Below, piece by piece: positions 31,657-43,371 of a DNA stretch of 64,000 nt; within the stretch, counting starts at the first letter, position 1; every line of letters starts with the position of its first letter. The stretch lies in contig NC_081823.1 in NCBI RefSeq assembly GCF_030704535.1, positions 25,722,001 to 25,786,000 of the forward strand. The letters run 5' to 3'. The notes under the pieces were generated by a model that ran no database searches, had not been told where the DNA came from, and saw only the letters and a list, made by a program, of their open reading frames with translations. This stretch comes from Vitis vinifera (lineage: Eukaryota > Streptophyta > Magnoliopsida > Vitales > Vitaceae). A program made the translations under genes and the position numbers.

Positions 31657-32430
31657 AATTTATTATAGAAAAAAAAATTCAATTATAAAACTTGTACCTA
31701 AATGACACGTAATATCTAATCTCTAATCTAGGAGGTTCTTAAATATTTTGGTTGAAATGGCTTCAAAAGATTATGGGTCACGTTAAAACATAAATAAATT
31801 ACATGAAATATTTAAATATCTAAGCTTTTAGATATTTATGTTCAAAAGCTAATGATTTTAAAAATTGAGGTATCAAAAAAATTTACATTTTGAAAGCGAT
31901 TTTTAAAAATCTAAGGTAAATCTACCAATTAAAAAGTACAAAATAAATACGAAATTGTAAATCTAGTATCTTATTTTTAATTATTCTACATATTTGTATA
32001 ATTATTTTTTAAAACACTAATAGAATAAATAAGTAAAAAGAAAATAAAACAGTTAAAAACCGTAAAAACATCCTATTTTCTATTATTAAAAATATGAAAT
32101 AAAAAATAGTTTTTTATTATAAAATATGTTTTTTTTTTTAATAATAGAAAACTATTCTTAAATACATTTCCAAACATGTCCTAAAATTTTTAGTGGATTA
32201 TTTGATTAAAACCGTAATTAAAAACCCATATTCCAAAGAATCACCTTCAATTTATATATATAACATAATATTATATAATTCTTTTAATAAAATATTACTT
32301 AAATAAATATAAAAAGTAAAAAAATGGGGAGAGAGATTCGAGTGCCCCGCAACGCAGATTTTGTAAACGGCAGACTCGGCGCGCTTCTCGGCTTCTGAGC
32401 TGCCATGAAAACGCAGCATTCGAACCCCTT
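29691..32430. other. AT-rich spacer upstream of mTERF
   Basis: No gene is supported. It contains inverted-repeat elements near 30411-30700 and 31334-31623 and a TA run near 31628-31652. The last ~150 bases (32330-32480) are abruptly GC-richer and probably begin the mTERF promoter and leader. Confidence 0.5.
31334..31623. mobile_element. AT-rich inverted-repeat (MITE-like) element
   Basis: The left end AGGAAAAAAATGTGTTTCTA and the minus-strand reading of the right end (AGGAAAAATGTATTTTTTAT) are similar, and similarity continues inward through ATATAAAAATAATTATAAAAT-like sequence. A half copy precedes it at about 31238-31330 and a fuller relative lies at about 30411-30700 (GGGAAAAGTGTGTTTTCATA). 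Low complexity limits certainty. Confidence 0.45.
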
Positions 32431-32644
32431 CGGCCGCCAAAACTTCGTTTTCTTTCTTAGCAGCTTCTGAGTTTTGAGCTCAGGTCACTCCCTCTTCTCC
32501 ATTCTCTCAAATTCTTAGTCAATTTTGAAGAGTTTGGATTGATTTCCTGTTTCTTTTCTTGTTAATCTCCCAACCAATGCTCATTTTTTCGCTTTTCTCC
32601 TACTGATTTTTCACATTTTTTTTGCACCTCAGTATCCACCTAGC

Positions 32645-33877
32645 ATGAAAACCAAACCCCATGTTTGGATCAAGCTGAGATTTCTATTCTCAGTTTCAAG
32701 TAGTTTTTTCAATCTAATTCCCAAAACCCCAGTTGCAAAAACTAGGGTTTGGGCACCAGTTGCTGCAATTAGCACCATTACTGCATCGGTAAACGAAAGC
32801 CCAGTTGCAAAAAATAGGGTATGGACACAAATTAGTAGAACTGCCGCCACTACAGCATTGATAAACGGAACCCCAGATGGAAATTTGGTAGAAGTGAGGG
32901 ATGATCACCCCATAAACTCTACTGATGTTTTTAGGAAATGGGGTTGTTCGGATAGTGAAATAGCTAAGATATTTGTGCGTAGGCCATCTCTGCGCAGAGC
33001 AGACCCCAACCTAATTCAATCCAAACTCAATGTACTCAGTTTGTTGGGACTGACCTCAGCTGACCTTGTAAAGATTATCAATTGTCGCCCCCGGTTTTTG
33101 AGTTGTAGAATCAACCGGTGCTTTGATGAGCGCATTGAATTCTTCTTAGAGTTGTTTGGATCGAGGGACTTCCTTCGTAAAGCCATTGTTAGGAATCCAT
33201 CGCTGTTGATTTATGACCTTAATAGTAAGATTAAACGTGTGGTTGAGCTCTATGAAGGAATGGGTGTTGCTCGAAAGGACTTCATTTTGATGGTATCGTC
33301 TAGGCCTACTATGATTTCACGAACTTCGTTTAATGATGAGAAGTTGGAGTATATTAGGAGGACTGGAGTTTCCAAGAAATCAAAGATGTACAAGTATGTG
33401 GTTGTTCTCATGGGAATCTCACGCCTTGAAACAATCCGAGAGAAGGTGGGAAACTTGGAGAAGTTTGGCTTTTCAGAGGATGAGGTGTTGGGGCTATTTG
33501 GGCGGTCTCCACTTGTGTTGACACTCTCTGTTGATAAGGTTCAGAGGAACATGACTTATGTTTTGGGCACAATGAAGTTGCCTGCCAGAGCAGTCCTTGA
33601 TTGCCCCTTTCTGCTGTACGCTAATTTGGAGGTTGTGTTGAAGCCACGTTTTCTTCTTGCAGGGAAGATTGAAGAAATGGGCCTGGCTCCTCAAATCAAA
33701 GGACCTAAATTGTTCAGGGCATTGAGGATGAAAGAGGATAGGTTCTTGGGGGCATTTGTTACATGTCACCCAGAGTCTCTCTCTAATGCATTAATGGAAT
33801 ACTACAGAAACATGAAAGGTCTCAAGCGATTAGCTGTAGCTTCAAAGAAGAACTTGCGTCAAGGATTCCCTTTCTGA
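32645..33877 (+). CDS. mTERF family protein, organelle-targeted
   Basis: Intronless, 410 residues. mTERF proteins are alpha-helical nucleic-acid-binding proteins that act in mitochondrial or plastid transcription, RNA splicing or ribosome assembly. The first ~90 residues are rich in Ser, Thr, Lys and Arg and fit a transit peptide. They contain an internal near-repeat (SPVAKNRVWTQ after TPVAKTRVWAP). mTERF motifs run from about residue 97: RKWGCSDSEIAKIFVRRPSL, LTSADLVKIINCRPRFLSCR, FLRKAIVRNPSLLIYDL, KDFILMVSSRPTMI, FSEDEVLGLFGRSPLVL and LPARAVLDCPFLLYANLEVV. Length is normal for the single-exon plant subgroup. The organelle and target cannot be assigned. The 5' part was copied to the DYW gene at 24326. 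Confidence 0.92.
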   Translation: MKTKPHVWIKLRFLFSVSSSFFNLIPKTPVAKTRVWAPVAAISTITASVNESPVAKNRVWTQISRTAATTALINGTPDGNLVEVRDDHPINSTDVFRKWGCSDSEIAKIFVRRPSLRRADPNLIQSKLNVLSLLGLTSADLVKIINCRPRFLSCRINRCFDERIEFFLELFGSRDFLRKAIVRNPSLLIYDLNSKIKRVVELYEGMGVARKDFILMVSSRPTMISRTSFNDEKLEYIRRTGVSKKSKMYKYVVVLMGISRLETIREKVGNLEKFGFSEDEVLGLFGRSPLVLTLSVDKVQRNMTYVLGTMKLPARAVLDCPFLLYANLEVVLKPRFLLAGKIEEMGLAPQIKGPKLFRALRMKEDRFLGAFVTCHPESLSNALMEYYRNMKGLKRLAVASKKNLRQGFPF

Positions 33878-36800
33878 ACAGTTCTTTACTGCCAGGTGCT
33901 CTTTCTTTTGTTGAAACTGAAAACTTTGAATGCACCAGCTTTGTGATTTTTGTAACCCATTCCATCATTATTGTTGTCCTCTCTCTCTCACACACACATT
34001 CTCTTTTAGGGTTCTATTTATTGCTTTGTTTTATTATCTTTGAGAAATTTCTGTACCTCCGGATGGTGCAGAGAATGCCCTGAGAACTCATTTCTTCAAG
34101 GTACATGTTCTGCTAGATGTAACCCCTGTCAAGAAGTGGAAGGATACTACTAGTTTTACTAATTTGGTTAAGAATATGATTCTTGGTCCTGGATGTCCAG
34201 GTTTATGGCCTGTCTTCATTAGTCCATTAACCACAACTCTTTATATAGGAGAAGAAAAAGAATAGGAAAGAAGAAGAATTTGCTATTCTGTAATTAAAAA
34301 TAATGAAGAGAAAAAGGCTTCTTCTTGGATTTAAGTGTTTATATCAATAAAGAGATTCTTGAGTCAAGGCATATTGATGTCTATTTATATTAGAGCTGAT
34401 TACGCTAGGCAACAAGCCGACAACTTCTAATGCTATATCAATTGACAGATGCTAATATAATAATTATTGTGCCTGCAGTATGTTGGTGATATAGTGATAT
34501 GCTTTCTTGTATTTGTAGATGTAGAAGTATTTGTGTATATGTGTAGGAGTTCTATTTGTCTTTATTGGAATGTGTTAGTGCTCTTCGGGCAGAGGATTCT
34601 AGGAAGATTTTTAAAAAAATATTCGTTGGAGTAATTGGGCATTGAAATTATGGAAGACATGAACCTGCGTCCCTGGAAAAAGTGAGATTTAGGCATTTAA
34701 GGATGATTTCTCTTTAGCTGTATCTGCTGTGAAAATTTAAAAAATAACTGCCTAGAATGTGCTATATGTCTGAAACAAAGACAGTCTGTCGTTCCCTCTT
34801 TCTGGGTATGGATGCAAAAGTTGCAACCTTGGTATTTTGTATGAAACCAAAAGGAGATTATTTAACAGTATGTGCTTCATTATGGGCGTCTTTTAGTTGA
34901 AACTGGTTGATTTGCCCTCATTTCTTGAAATAACTTGATTAATAATCTGAACATGCTTTATTCTCTAAATAAGTTACTTCTGATCTACATGTGCTTTTTT
35001 AATGGTGTGCTAAAAAGAATTCCTAGGGTTGCAATCATGAAAAATTGATGTGTCAGATGAAGTGAAATTATGGTTAATAAGGTTTTGTATTTCAAATTTA
35101 CATAAAGAATTTCAAATGCTGTCACTGGCCTTGGGAAATTTATGATGGACTATTCTGGAGATGTAGTGGAATAAGTGGCAGCTATTGGGTTTAAAAATGC
35201 TATCAGGCTCATCTATGGTGAAGAACTTAAATCACCTGTGGTCATGGTTGCTTGATCTGTGGTCTTGTACTTAATTATTGTTTTCCTTTTTTAGTTATCT
35301 GAACTCTTTTGGGTGTAGAAAGCATAAAATTATTAAATGGCTTTTATGACTATGATATTGAAAGACTCTGGATCTGCGTACTTGAGTTGTTACTATAGTT
35401 TTCCTATGGACTATGCTTATGAAATGGTATGTATTTCCATTGGCACTTTCCCAGTTCAAGCCCTGCCTAAATTCTGGAGTTGGGGTTCTGTGGAACAGGT
35501 TATTATAATGTGAATATGCTTAAATTATTATTATTATTATTATTACTATTTTTGATAGGCAAATGAGAATTAGTAGCATAAGGCAAATATGATTTTTGAC
35601 GTTGAAATTAATGAAAATCATGGTCATTTGCAATGGCCAATTGGTTATGGATACCTTAGGTTAGGTTATGGAAAATTCGGTAGTTACTGATGAACCTTAC
35701 CAGTTTGCAACTTTGTTATCACCATTTCATTCTCAAGCTGCAAATCTTTCGTGCAAGGAAGCTAATTGTTTGGTTAATGTGGAACCTTCTGTCATAGAGG
35801 TTAGGAACTGAAATGTGTGCATTGGCATTTTTTGTTATCAATTGTTTATGCTCAATAGTGATTCTTGTCTTCCTACCTCCGAACACTGGAGTGTAGTGGT
35901 TGGAATTGTAATTAGGTGGATAGTTCCGATAATTGAAGCGTTAAGATAGGGTCATCCAAGAAAATGGGTGCTTTATTTCTTTATGATCAGATAGAACAAC
36001 AGTCTAAGTGTCAATATAAGAGATGAAATGAACATAGATGGGTAAGTACAGTGAGATGAAACTTTTGAAAAGATGGTTTGAAATATAGGTTGAGAGCAGG
36101 ACAGGTTTGAGGAATGTGGTAAGGCTTGTAGTTTGAAAATCTAGGGTCCAAGAGAAAGATACCCCAAATGAATATGACACCAAAGGATCCCAAACTTGTG
36201 GAGATTTGGGTAGGGTTGATGGGAGTTTCCACCAAGTACAAATGAATCAGTTTGTGATCTGTGAATATGAGGTTTCGGTCAGGGCCCTTAATTACAAACA
36301 GAAAGAGCAGGTCAAAGAGCCTAATATTTGAAACCATGTGGATTCGACATTACATGCAACCTGTTAAGTGCTAGCTAACCTGGTAAACAGCATTGACATA
36401 TTCCTTATAATCTCGAGTTGTTGAAGTAAATGGTAGCTTAATATGGTATCAAAGCTTTAATTCTTATGCTAGTGGCTGCACATAAGTGAGTTGTCCAGCA
36501 TTAACCAGTCTACTAAACTACATTGTCAACCTATTTCCTATAAATTTTAAGTTTTTGGGTAAATGGAAGTTTTAACATGATATAAAGCTTTGATTCATGC
36601 GCAAGAGGCTGCCCGTGAGGTGGGATGTCAAGTGTTAGCCAGTTTAATAAATATTGTTGACCCATTCGAGGTAGGTTTAACCTTATAGGAAAAACGGTTG
36701 TTTAACACGAATATGATTTCAAACAACTAGATGTAACAGCTAGATTAGAAAGTGAAGTTCGAGTCTAGGTGAAGAAATAGAACTAGGTTTTTTTGTTTCA

Positions 36801-37140
36801 TTGCTTTGAATCTTGGAAACAACCAGATGGTTGATGAACTGATAGGACTCTCAACTCATCATAGTTTTGGCCTTGTTCCTTCCTTGAGATGACAAGGTTT
36901 TGTTGGTGTAGCAATGACAGCTGATCAAGATCTCTGGAGGAGTAAATGAGTAAATTATTTTGGTATTGACCATTCTACCAATTGTATTTGATGAAGTAAT
37001 CATTCATTTGGCTTGATTTTCTGCTCTTGATCCTTGTAACGGATCCAATTCTGTCATTGTGGGAGTCGAAAGAGTCAGTTTGAAAATTGTTTTTATAACT
37101 TTGGAACAGAAAACAGTTTTCTAATTTCAAAAGCACTTTT
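33878..37140. other. mTERF 3' flank and spacer
   Basis: No coding region is supported over about 3.2 kb. Near the start it has CT and CA microsatellite stretches (33976-33998), and TTA repeats occur at 35527-35550. The degenerate tandem repeat at 36364-36730 is listed separately. Confidence 0.5.
36364..36730. repeat. Degenerate ~140-bp tandem repeat, about 3 units
   Basis: Three successive units share AAGTG(C/T)TAGC-AA, AAACAGCATTGACATATTCC or its variants, TAAATGGTAGCTTAATATGG and CAAAGCTTTAATTCTTATGC in the same order. The second and third units are increasingly diverged and the third is incomplete. Confidence 0.6.
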
Positions 37141-37281
37141 TTTTAGATAAATAAAGAGATTGTATTAAAAACCACCGAAGCAGTGGCTAAAAGTACAAGA
37201 AGGAGAAAAGAAAAAGAAAGAAAAACACCCCACGCTCCCTAGCAGCCTGCCAAGGAACGAAGAGCCACCCTATCCACACCC

Positions 37282-40200
37282 TTAATGGGAAGCCACCCAC
37301 CCGACAAAATCAACTAAGGTCGAGGGACCATCTTTTATAGACCTCTTCGTCTCCGACCAAAGAAAATAAACAAAAGAAGCCTTGAGTCTTTGGATTGACA
37401 ACTCCTCTTCCTCAAAAGCAACTTTGTTCCTTGTCTTCCAAACCGTCCAAAAAAGGCACAAAGGACTTGCTTTCCAAACACCCTTCCTCTTCTTCCCCAC
37501 AAAAGACCCATTCCACCCCAAAAGCGTCTCCTTAACCGTGGCAGGCAGCACCCACTGCACCCCGAACATTGAGTAGAGCAGCACCCAAAGAGTTCTAACC
37601 TTTTCACAATGAAGAAGAACGTGATCAATTGATTCTTCATGTCTTTGACAAAGGTAACATCTGTTCGCTAGAGCCCAACCTCTCCTTTGAAGCTGATCCA
37701 AGGTGAGAGCCTTTCCCCACGTTGCTTCCCACCCAAAAAAACTCACTCTAGGCTGCACCGTAACTTTCCAAATAGCCGACGATGGGAAAGAGATTGGATT
37801 GCCTGATACTAATGATTTGTAGAGAGACTTAACCGAAAACTTCCCACAATTAGTCTCTCTCCAAATCACCCTATCATCCACCCCTTGCTGAATCTGCTTC
37901 CTATTTAAGGCCACAAAAAAACTGCACACCTCTTCCAACTCCCAATCATTAAATGGTCTAGAAAACAACGGGCTCCAACTTCCCCCACCCTCATTGCACC
38001 TCCACACATCCTTAACCCACGCATCCTTGGAAACAGCCAATGCAAATAGAGAAGGAAAAGAAACACAAAGGGTTTCATCCCCACACCAAATGTCTTTCCA
38101 AAAATTTATCCTTTTCCCATTCCCCACAACGAAAACAAGCCTACTTTTCACGACTTCCCATTCTTTCCTAAGAGTTTTCCACAATCCCACACCATGCGTC
38201 TCCCCCCTTGCTTCCTTTGAACTCCAACCCCCTTGCTCCTCCCCATATTTTCCCCTAATCACTTTGTTCCAAAAAGCCTCTCTTTCCATAGCAAATCTCC
38301 AACTCCATTTACATAAAAGAGCCTTATTGAGGATAGAAATACTCTTGACCCCCAACCCCCCTTTATCCTTCTCAAGACAAACCAACTCCCACTTAACAAG
38401 ATGGATCTTCCTCTCAAAGGCCCCACCTCCCCATAAGAACTCCCTCTGAATCCGCTCTAACCTCAGTCTGACTTTTCTAGGCATAGAGAGCATGGACATA
38501 AAGTAAATGGGCATATTAGCTAGAGTACTCCGGATCAAAGTAATCCTACCTCCTTTGGATATGTATTGGCTCTTCCATCTAGCCAATTTTTTCCTCATTC
38601 TCTCCTCCACACCGTCCCAAACAGCCTGCGACCTATACTGTGCACCTAAAGGCAAGCCCAGATAAGATGTTGGGAGACTTCCAACCTTACACCCAATAGC
38701 TGCAGCCAACTCCTCCACATTATTCACACAACCCACCGGAATAAGCTCACTTTTGTCAAGATTAATTCTCAAGCCGACATGGCTTCAAACCACATTAAAA
38801 TCCAATTTAAATGCAGCAATTGCACCTTGGAAGCACCACAGAAAACCAAAGTGTCATCAGCAAACAAAAGGTGTGACACATTAACTCCCTCACCACCCCT
38901 ACTTCTTGCTTTACAAGCAGACACAAAGCCCCCAGCTACTGCCTTCCTTAGGAGACTACTAAAAGCTTCCATCACCAACACAAAAAGATACGGAGAGAGA
39001 GGATCCCCTTGCCTTAAACCTCTAGAGCTTTGAAAAAAACCTGAGGAAGACCCATTCACCAAAACGGAGAAGCTAACAGTGGAGATACACCACTTCATCC
39101 ATCTAATCCATTTTTCCCCAAACCCCATCTTCCTCATGACTGAAAACAAAAAGGACCATTCCACATGGTCATACGCTTTCTCAATGTCCAGCTTACACAT
39201 CACATCCTCTTCCTTGTTTTTTAAAACCGAGTCTAAAACCTCATTAGCCACCAGAACAGCATCTAGAATTTGCCTTCCTTGCACGAAGGCATTTTGAGCC
39301 TTGGAAACCACCTTCCCCACCACCCTCTTTAATCTATTAGCTAAAACTTTAGCCAACCACTTATATAGACCTCCCACCAAGCTGATAGGCCTGAAATCCC
39401 TTAACTCTTCTGCCCCTCCTTTCTTTGGAATCAAAACAATAAAGGTGGCATTAAGACTTTTAACAAACCTGCCATGGTTATGGAACTCCCTAAAAAACCC
39501 CAAGACCTTCTCTTTCACAAACTCCCAAGAAGATTGCCAAAAGGCCATAGAAAAACCATCAGGCCCGGGAGCTTTATCCCCATAAAAACCTTTAAGCGCC
39601 TCCATCACCTCTTGCTCCGAAAACGGCTCCTCCAAACTGGCTGCATCCACCGCCTCCAATCTCTCAAAAGACAATCCCCTTACGCTGGGTCTCCAACCTC
39701 CAGCAGAAGACAACATAGCTTTAAACTCATTCACCACCCCCTCTTTAACCTCATTCTCCTTTGTTAACCAAACACCATTTATTTTGACCCGGGCTAACAT
39801 GTTCCCCCTCTTGTGAGCGTTAGCCATCTTGTGGAAGAACTTAGTATTCCTGTCCCCCTCTCTCAACCAGATTTCCCTTGATTTTTGTCTCCAAGATATC
39901 TCTTCCATCAAAGCCCACTTCTTAAAATCCTCTTTAGCTCCTCTCCTTGCATCCACCTCCTGAACAGAAAGAGTCCGAGATAACTCCATTTTGTCCCAAA
40001 AATCCACCTGACTCAAAGCCAAAGCCTTATTGACCTCCACTTTCCCAAACTCCAACTTATTCCAATCCCTCAACAGAGACTTCAAAGCTTTCAATTTAGA
40101 AACCAACACATAGCTCGCAGACCCACTAAAATTGAGCCCCACCCACCACCCCTGCATTTTTTCTTTGAACCCCTCTTCCTTCAACCACATATTCTCAAAC

Positions 40201-40934
40201 CTGAACGGCATCGGACCACTCCTTACTCCTCCCCCGTCTAGAAGAATTGGAAAATGATCCGAAGTCGGCTTAGGAAGGACATACTGCACAGACCCAGAGA
40301 AATGATCCTCCCATTCATTCGAAATCAGAAACCGATCAAGCCTTGAATGGGATTGATTATTCAATCCTCCCTTCCAGGTGAAGGAGCCTCCTTGCAAAGG
40401 CAGGTCCCTCAACTCTAAATCCTCCATAATCTCCGAAAATCTCCTCATTAAAGCAGATAATCTGCCTCCCCTACTGCTCTCCACAGGGAATCTCACAACA
40501 TTGAAATCCCCTGCCACACACCAAGGATCACTCCATAGACCCCTAACCGCTCCTAACTCCGCCCAAAAATCTTCCCTCTCTTTCATCAACGAAGGCCCAT
40601 AAACTCCAGAGAATAACCAACAAAAGCCGTCCTCACAATTTTTGAATCTGCAAGACACAGAAAAGTTCCCCACTGCCGCTTCCAATAAATGCAGCACCCT
40701 CTTATCTCAGAACACCAGCACACCGCCAGAAGAACCCCTCGAATTTAACACCTTCCAATCTAGACATCTTCCCACTCCGAGGCTTCTAACTATCATCCTT
40801 GACATCTCCTGCATTTTGGTCTCTTGTAAACACACTACATCCACCTTTTGACTCTTGATCAACGCCTTAATCACCTTTCTTTTCTCAATATCATTAGCCC
40901 CTCTAACATTCCACGACAATACTCTTAATTTCAT
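37282..40934 (-). pseudogene. LINE ORF2, endonuclease-reverse transcriptase, two lesions
   Basis: The natural ATG is at 40932-40934 (MKLRVLSWNVRG). An APE-type endonuclease comes first, with SWNVRG, QETK, GDFNV and SDHFPI as its metal and active-site motifs. The reverse transcriptase follows, with DFRPISL, GLRQGDPLSPYLF and the catalytic FADD near 38860. A C-terminal zf-RVT region has CYLCQRHEESIDHVLLHC near 37600-37660. An in-frame TGA stops the endonuclease at 40707-40709. A frameshift of about one base at 38770-38776 separates the reverse transcriptase from the C-terminal part. No RNase H domain is present. As it stands it cannot produce a full-length protein. Confidence 0.9.
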
Positions 40935-40987
40935 AACATCCACCTTAATAAGCCCCTCTCCCCTCACTGGACCAACAAACCCAAACT

Positions 40988-43166
40988 TCAGTTAGCAATC
41001 TGAAGCAACCCCGCACTCTTTCTAGTCCCACAATAATTCACTGAACTCTCCAGTTTTTTCAATTCTCTCTCTGACTTGGAGACCTTTTGAACCTTCCTTT
41101 TTTTTCTTGCCACACCACCCTTAAAATTCTTTCGCTCTTCCATTCTTCTTAATAACAATAAAATTTCCCCCTCAAAACCCACCGTAGGCATACCCAGACA
41201 CTTGCAAAGCTTTATAAAATCACCATTCATCCACGAGCCCAACACACTTCTATTATCTTCCTCCGTAACTCTTCCCGTAACTTCTACCGTCATTTCACCC
41301 CCCTTACTCTCCTTAATATTCTTCTCTATGTCAAAAGAAATATCCCTCTCCCTCCCATCAGCCTCAATGATTCTCAACGGATCGGCCCTCCCTTCTTCGT
41401 TCATCACATATGGCCTCTCGAGTGCCACCAAGTCCCGAACAGCCATAACATCCTCATTTTTTTCCCCGCAGAAAGAAGAAGAAGAAGAAAGAAGACCCCG
41501 ATCCCCGAAACTAAGAAGAGAACAGTTTTCGGGAAGAGAGTACCTGGATACCTCCTCCAATAGGGCCTCATCTGCACCAGTCTTTCCTCCTCCTTCAGCC
41601 CACAACGCAGCACCGACGATGGCCTCGATCAGCCTCGACTCCTCGCACGAAGATGGAATCGCCGGAGCCCTAGCTTTCATAAAGCCATCATCGTGACCCA
41701 TCTGGGCCACACCCTGGCCCAATCCCCTCAGCCCACCTTCCTTTGAGAAGCCTAAAGAGGGGTCACAACCTTTTTTACTAAGGCCCACTCCAAAACCCTC
41801 CTGGGCCAGAGGCTTCTCTCGGCCCACAATCTGCCCACAGTCCCTTTGGGCTCCCCCCTTCTTTAAACTTCCCCCCTTACTTGACTCAGCCCAATATTCC
41901 ATAGGCCCACTACCTTTTCCCCTTAAGTCCACTCCCTCTGATGCAAAACCCACTTCTTCCGCTGCCCCCTTACCCTTTCTATCAACTTCCTCACCTGCTT
42001 CAGTACCCCCCGCCATACCCCGACCGTACTCCACAGTATCAACTCCTACCTGCTCTTCACTGCCCACCTCACCTACTGCCATGGTTCCTTGTACCCGCGA
42101 TGGCCCCACGCTACTTCCCACGTGTGAGGCCAAGCATCCCTCATCTCTGCCCTGCAACCTCTCCCTTCCTTGCGCCGGTACCGTCACCGACACCCATGGC
42201 GGCACCTCCCACCAAAGCTGAATAGCAAAACACAAAGACCCCACCACCAAATTTAATGCCCCAGGTAAATCCTTTCCATCCGACTTCACTAAAAACCTTG
42301 CCCATTGGAGCTGAGAGAAGTTAGTTGTGTCCTCATCCACAGCCACCAACCCTCCACAGCTGTCCCCCAATTTTCTAAACACTTCCTGATTCCAGAAATT
42401 GAGAGGGAGCCCCACCGCCCTCACCCAACAACGGTTTGTATGAACTCCATGACGAAAACAACCTGCTTCTGGACCCCATCTTTCTAACTGAAAATGTTTG
42501 TCCTGAACACGTCGGTTTCCTCTTTGCAACACTCTTTCTGCTTCTTCTGCTAATTCAAATTCTGCAAGAAAATAAGTGCCTCCCAAATATGAAAACCTCA
42601 CTCCCCCTTTCAAGTTCCATAAGCTCCTTCCCCACAACTTTAAACAATCTAGATTTGTACATTGCTTATCCTCTGTTTCCCATCTTCCCACAAGACAACG
42701 CCCTAATTGCTCATCTCTTCCTTTTAATGCTCTGTCCCCTAGCTGAATCCACACTGCATCCCCTATTCTCCCCGCCTTTGCCTTTGCTACTTCAACAAAT
42801 GAACGCGTATTCTCCTCCCCCTTCTTCTTTTCTTCGTCTCTCCATCCTTCCTTTGCTCCTACCAGACCTACACCCGCCTTATTTTCAGCTAGCAGATGAA
42901 TACCTAAAGAACGAAGCTTTTCAGCTAGCAAAACCCATCCCCCACTAAGCCCTCTGCCTTCCGGAAACACCAAGTTGAACCTTTTCGCTTCCAGATCACG
43001 AACAGAACAGAGGATGTACCTCCCCGCCCCATTAGCACGCAATTCTAATCTGAATTTCCTCCCCCCCTCTTCCCAAGTTTTGATGACTTTCCCGAACTTA
43101 TCCTCCCTGCAGCAAGCCTCCACTCCCCCAAGCAAACACCTAAACCCAAACTCTCCGAACCTAATC
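40988..43166 (-). CDS. LINE ORF1, 5'-truncated (DUF4283-like)
   Basis: ORF1 proteins of plant L1 elements bind element RNA. The open frame runs from the truncation point (WIRFGEFGFRCLLGGVEACC) to a stop at 40988 without interruption, about 725 residues. A DUF4283-like RRM region covers the first third (FSYLGGTYFLAEFELAEEAE, NRCWVRAVGLPLNFWNQEVF, GGLVAVDEDT). The rest is low in recognisable domains, and a CCHC knuckle was not seen. The native start codon is missing because the element is truncated. ORF2 begins 54 bases downstream in another frame. Confidence 0.8.
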
Positions 43167-43253
43167 CACTTTTGACAAATTTTGAACTAAAAACATTATT
43201 TTTAGTATTTGTTCTAGAAGGTAATTTACTAATTTTTAGAATAAATTTATTAG

Positions 43254-43371
43254 AGACTGTTTCATAGTGATTTTAGGAAGTGTTTTTAATATTTCTAATA
43301 CTTGAAAATTTTTATCATTTAAGTATTAGAAATATTAGAAATGATTATTAGAATCACTCCCAAATGTACTT
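43254..43371. mobile_element. Small palindromic MITE, copy 2 of 5
   Basis: TAGTGATTTTAGGAAGTGTT and ATTAGAATCACTCCCAAATG are the mirrored ends. The centre is AATTTTTATCATTTAAGTAT, as in the other copies. Confidence 0.8.

Larger units (their letters stand above)
37141..43166 (-). mobile_element. L1-type LINE, 5'-truncated, about 6 kb
   Basis: A minus-strand non-LTR retrotransposon with ORF1 then ORF2 (endonuclease, reverse transcriptase, zinc-binding zf-RVT). Its 3' end is an oligo(A) tract (T run on the plus strand at 37137-37144). CACTTTT flanks both sides (37134-37140 and 43167-43173) and could be a short target duplication. The base composition is visibly more GC-rich than the surrounding spacer. 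The 5' end falls inside ORF1, as expected from incomplete target-primed reverse transcription. Only two ORF2 lesions were seen, so the insertion is fairly young. Confidence 0.92.

Noticed and set aside
33494..33769. Minus-strand frame antisense to mTERF
   Set aside because: Shadow of the mTERF coding sequence.
36011..36337. Minus-strand 108-residue open frame
   Set aside because: No domain was recognised and the stretch has no start context or splice partners. It is not supported as a gene.
37994..38449. Plus-strand 151-residue frame, and others between 38.7 and 43.1 kb
   Set aside because: They are antisense shadows of the LINE ORFs and lack any plant gene homology visible to me.
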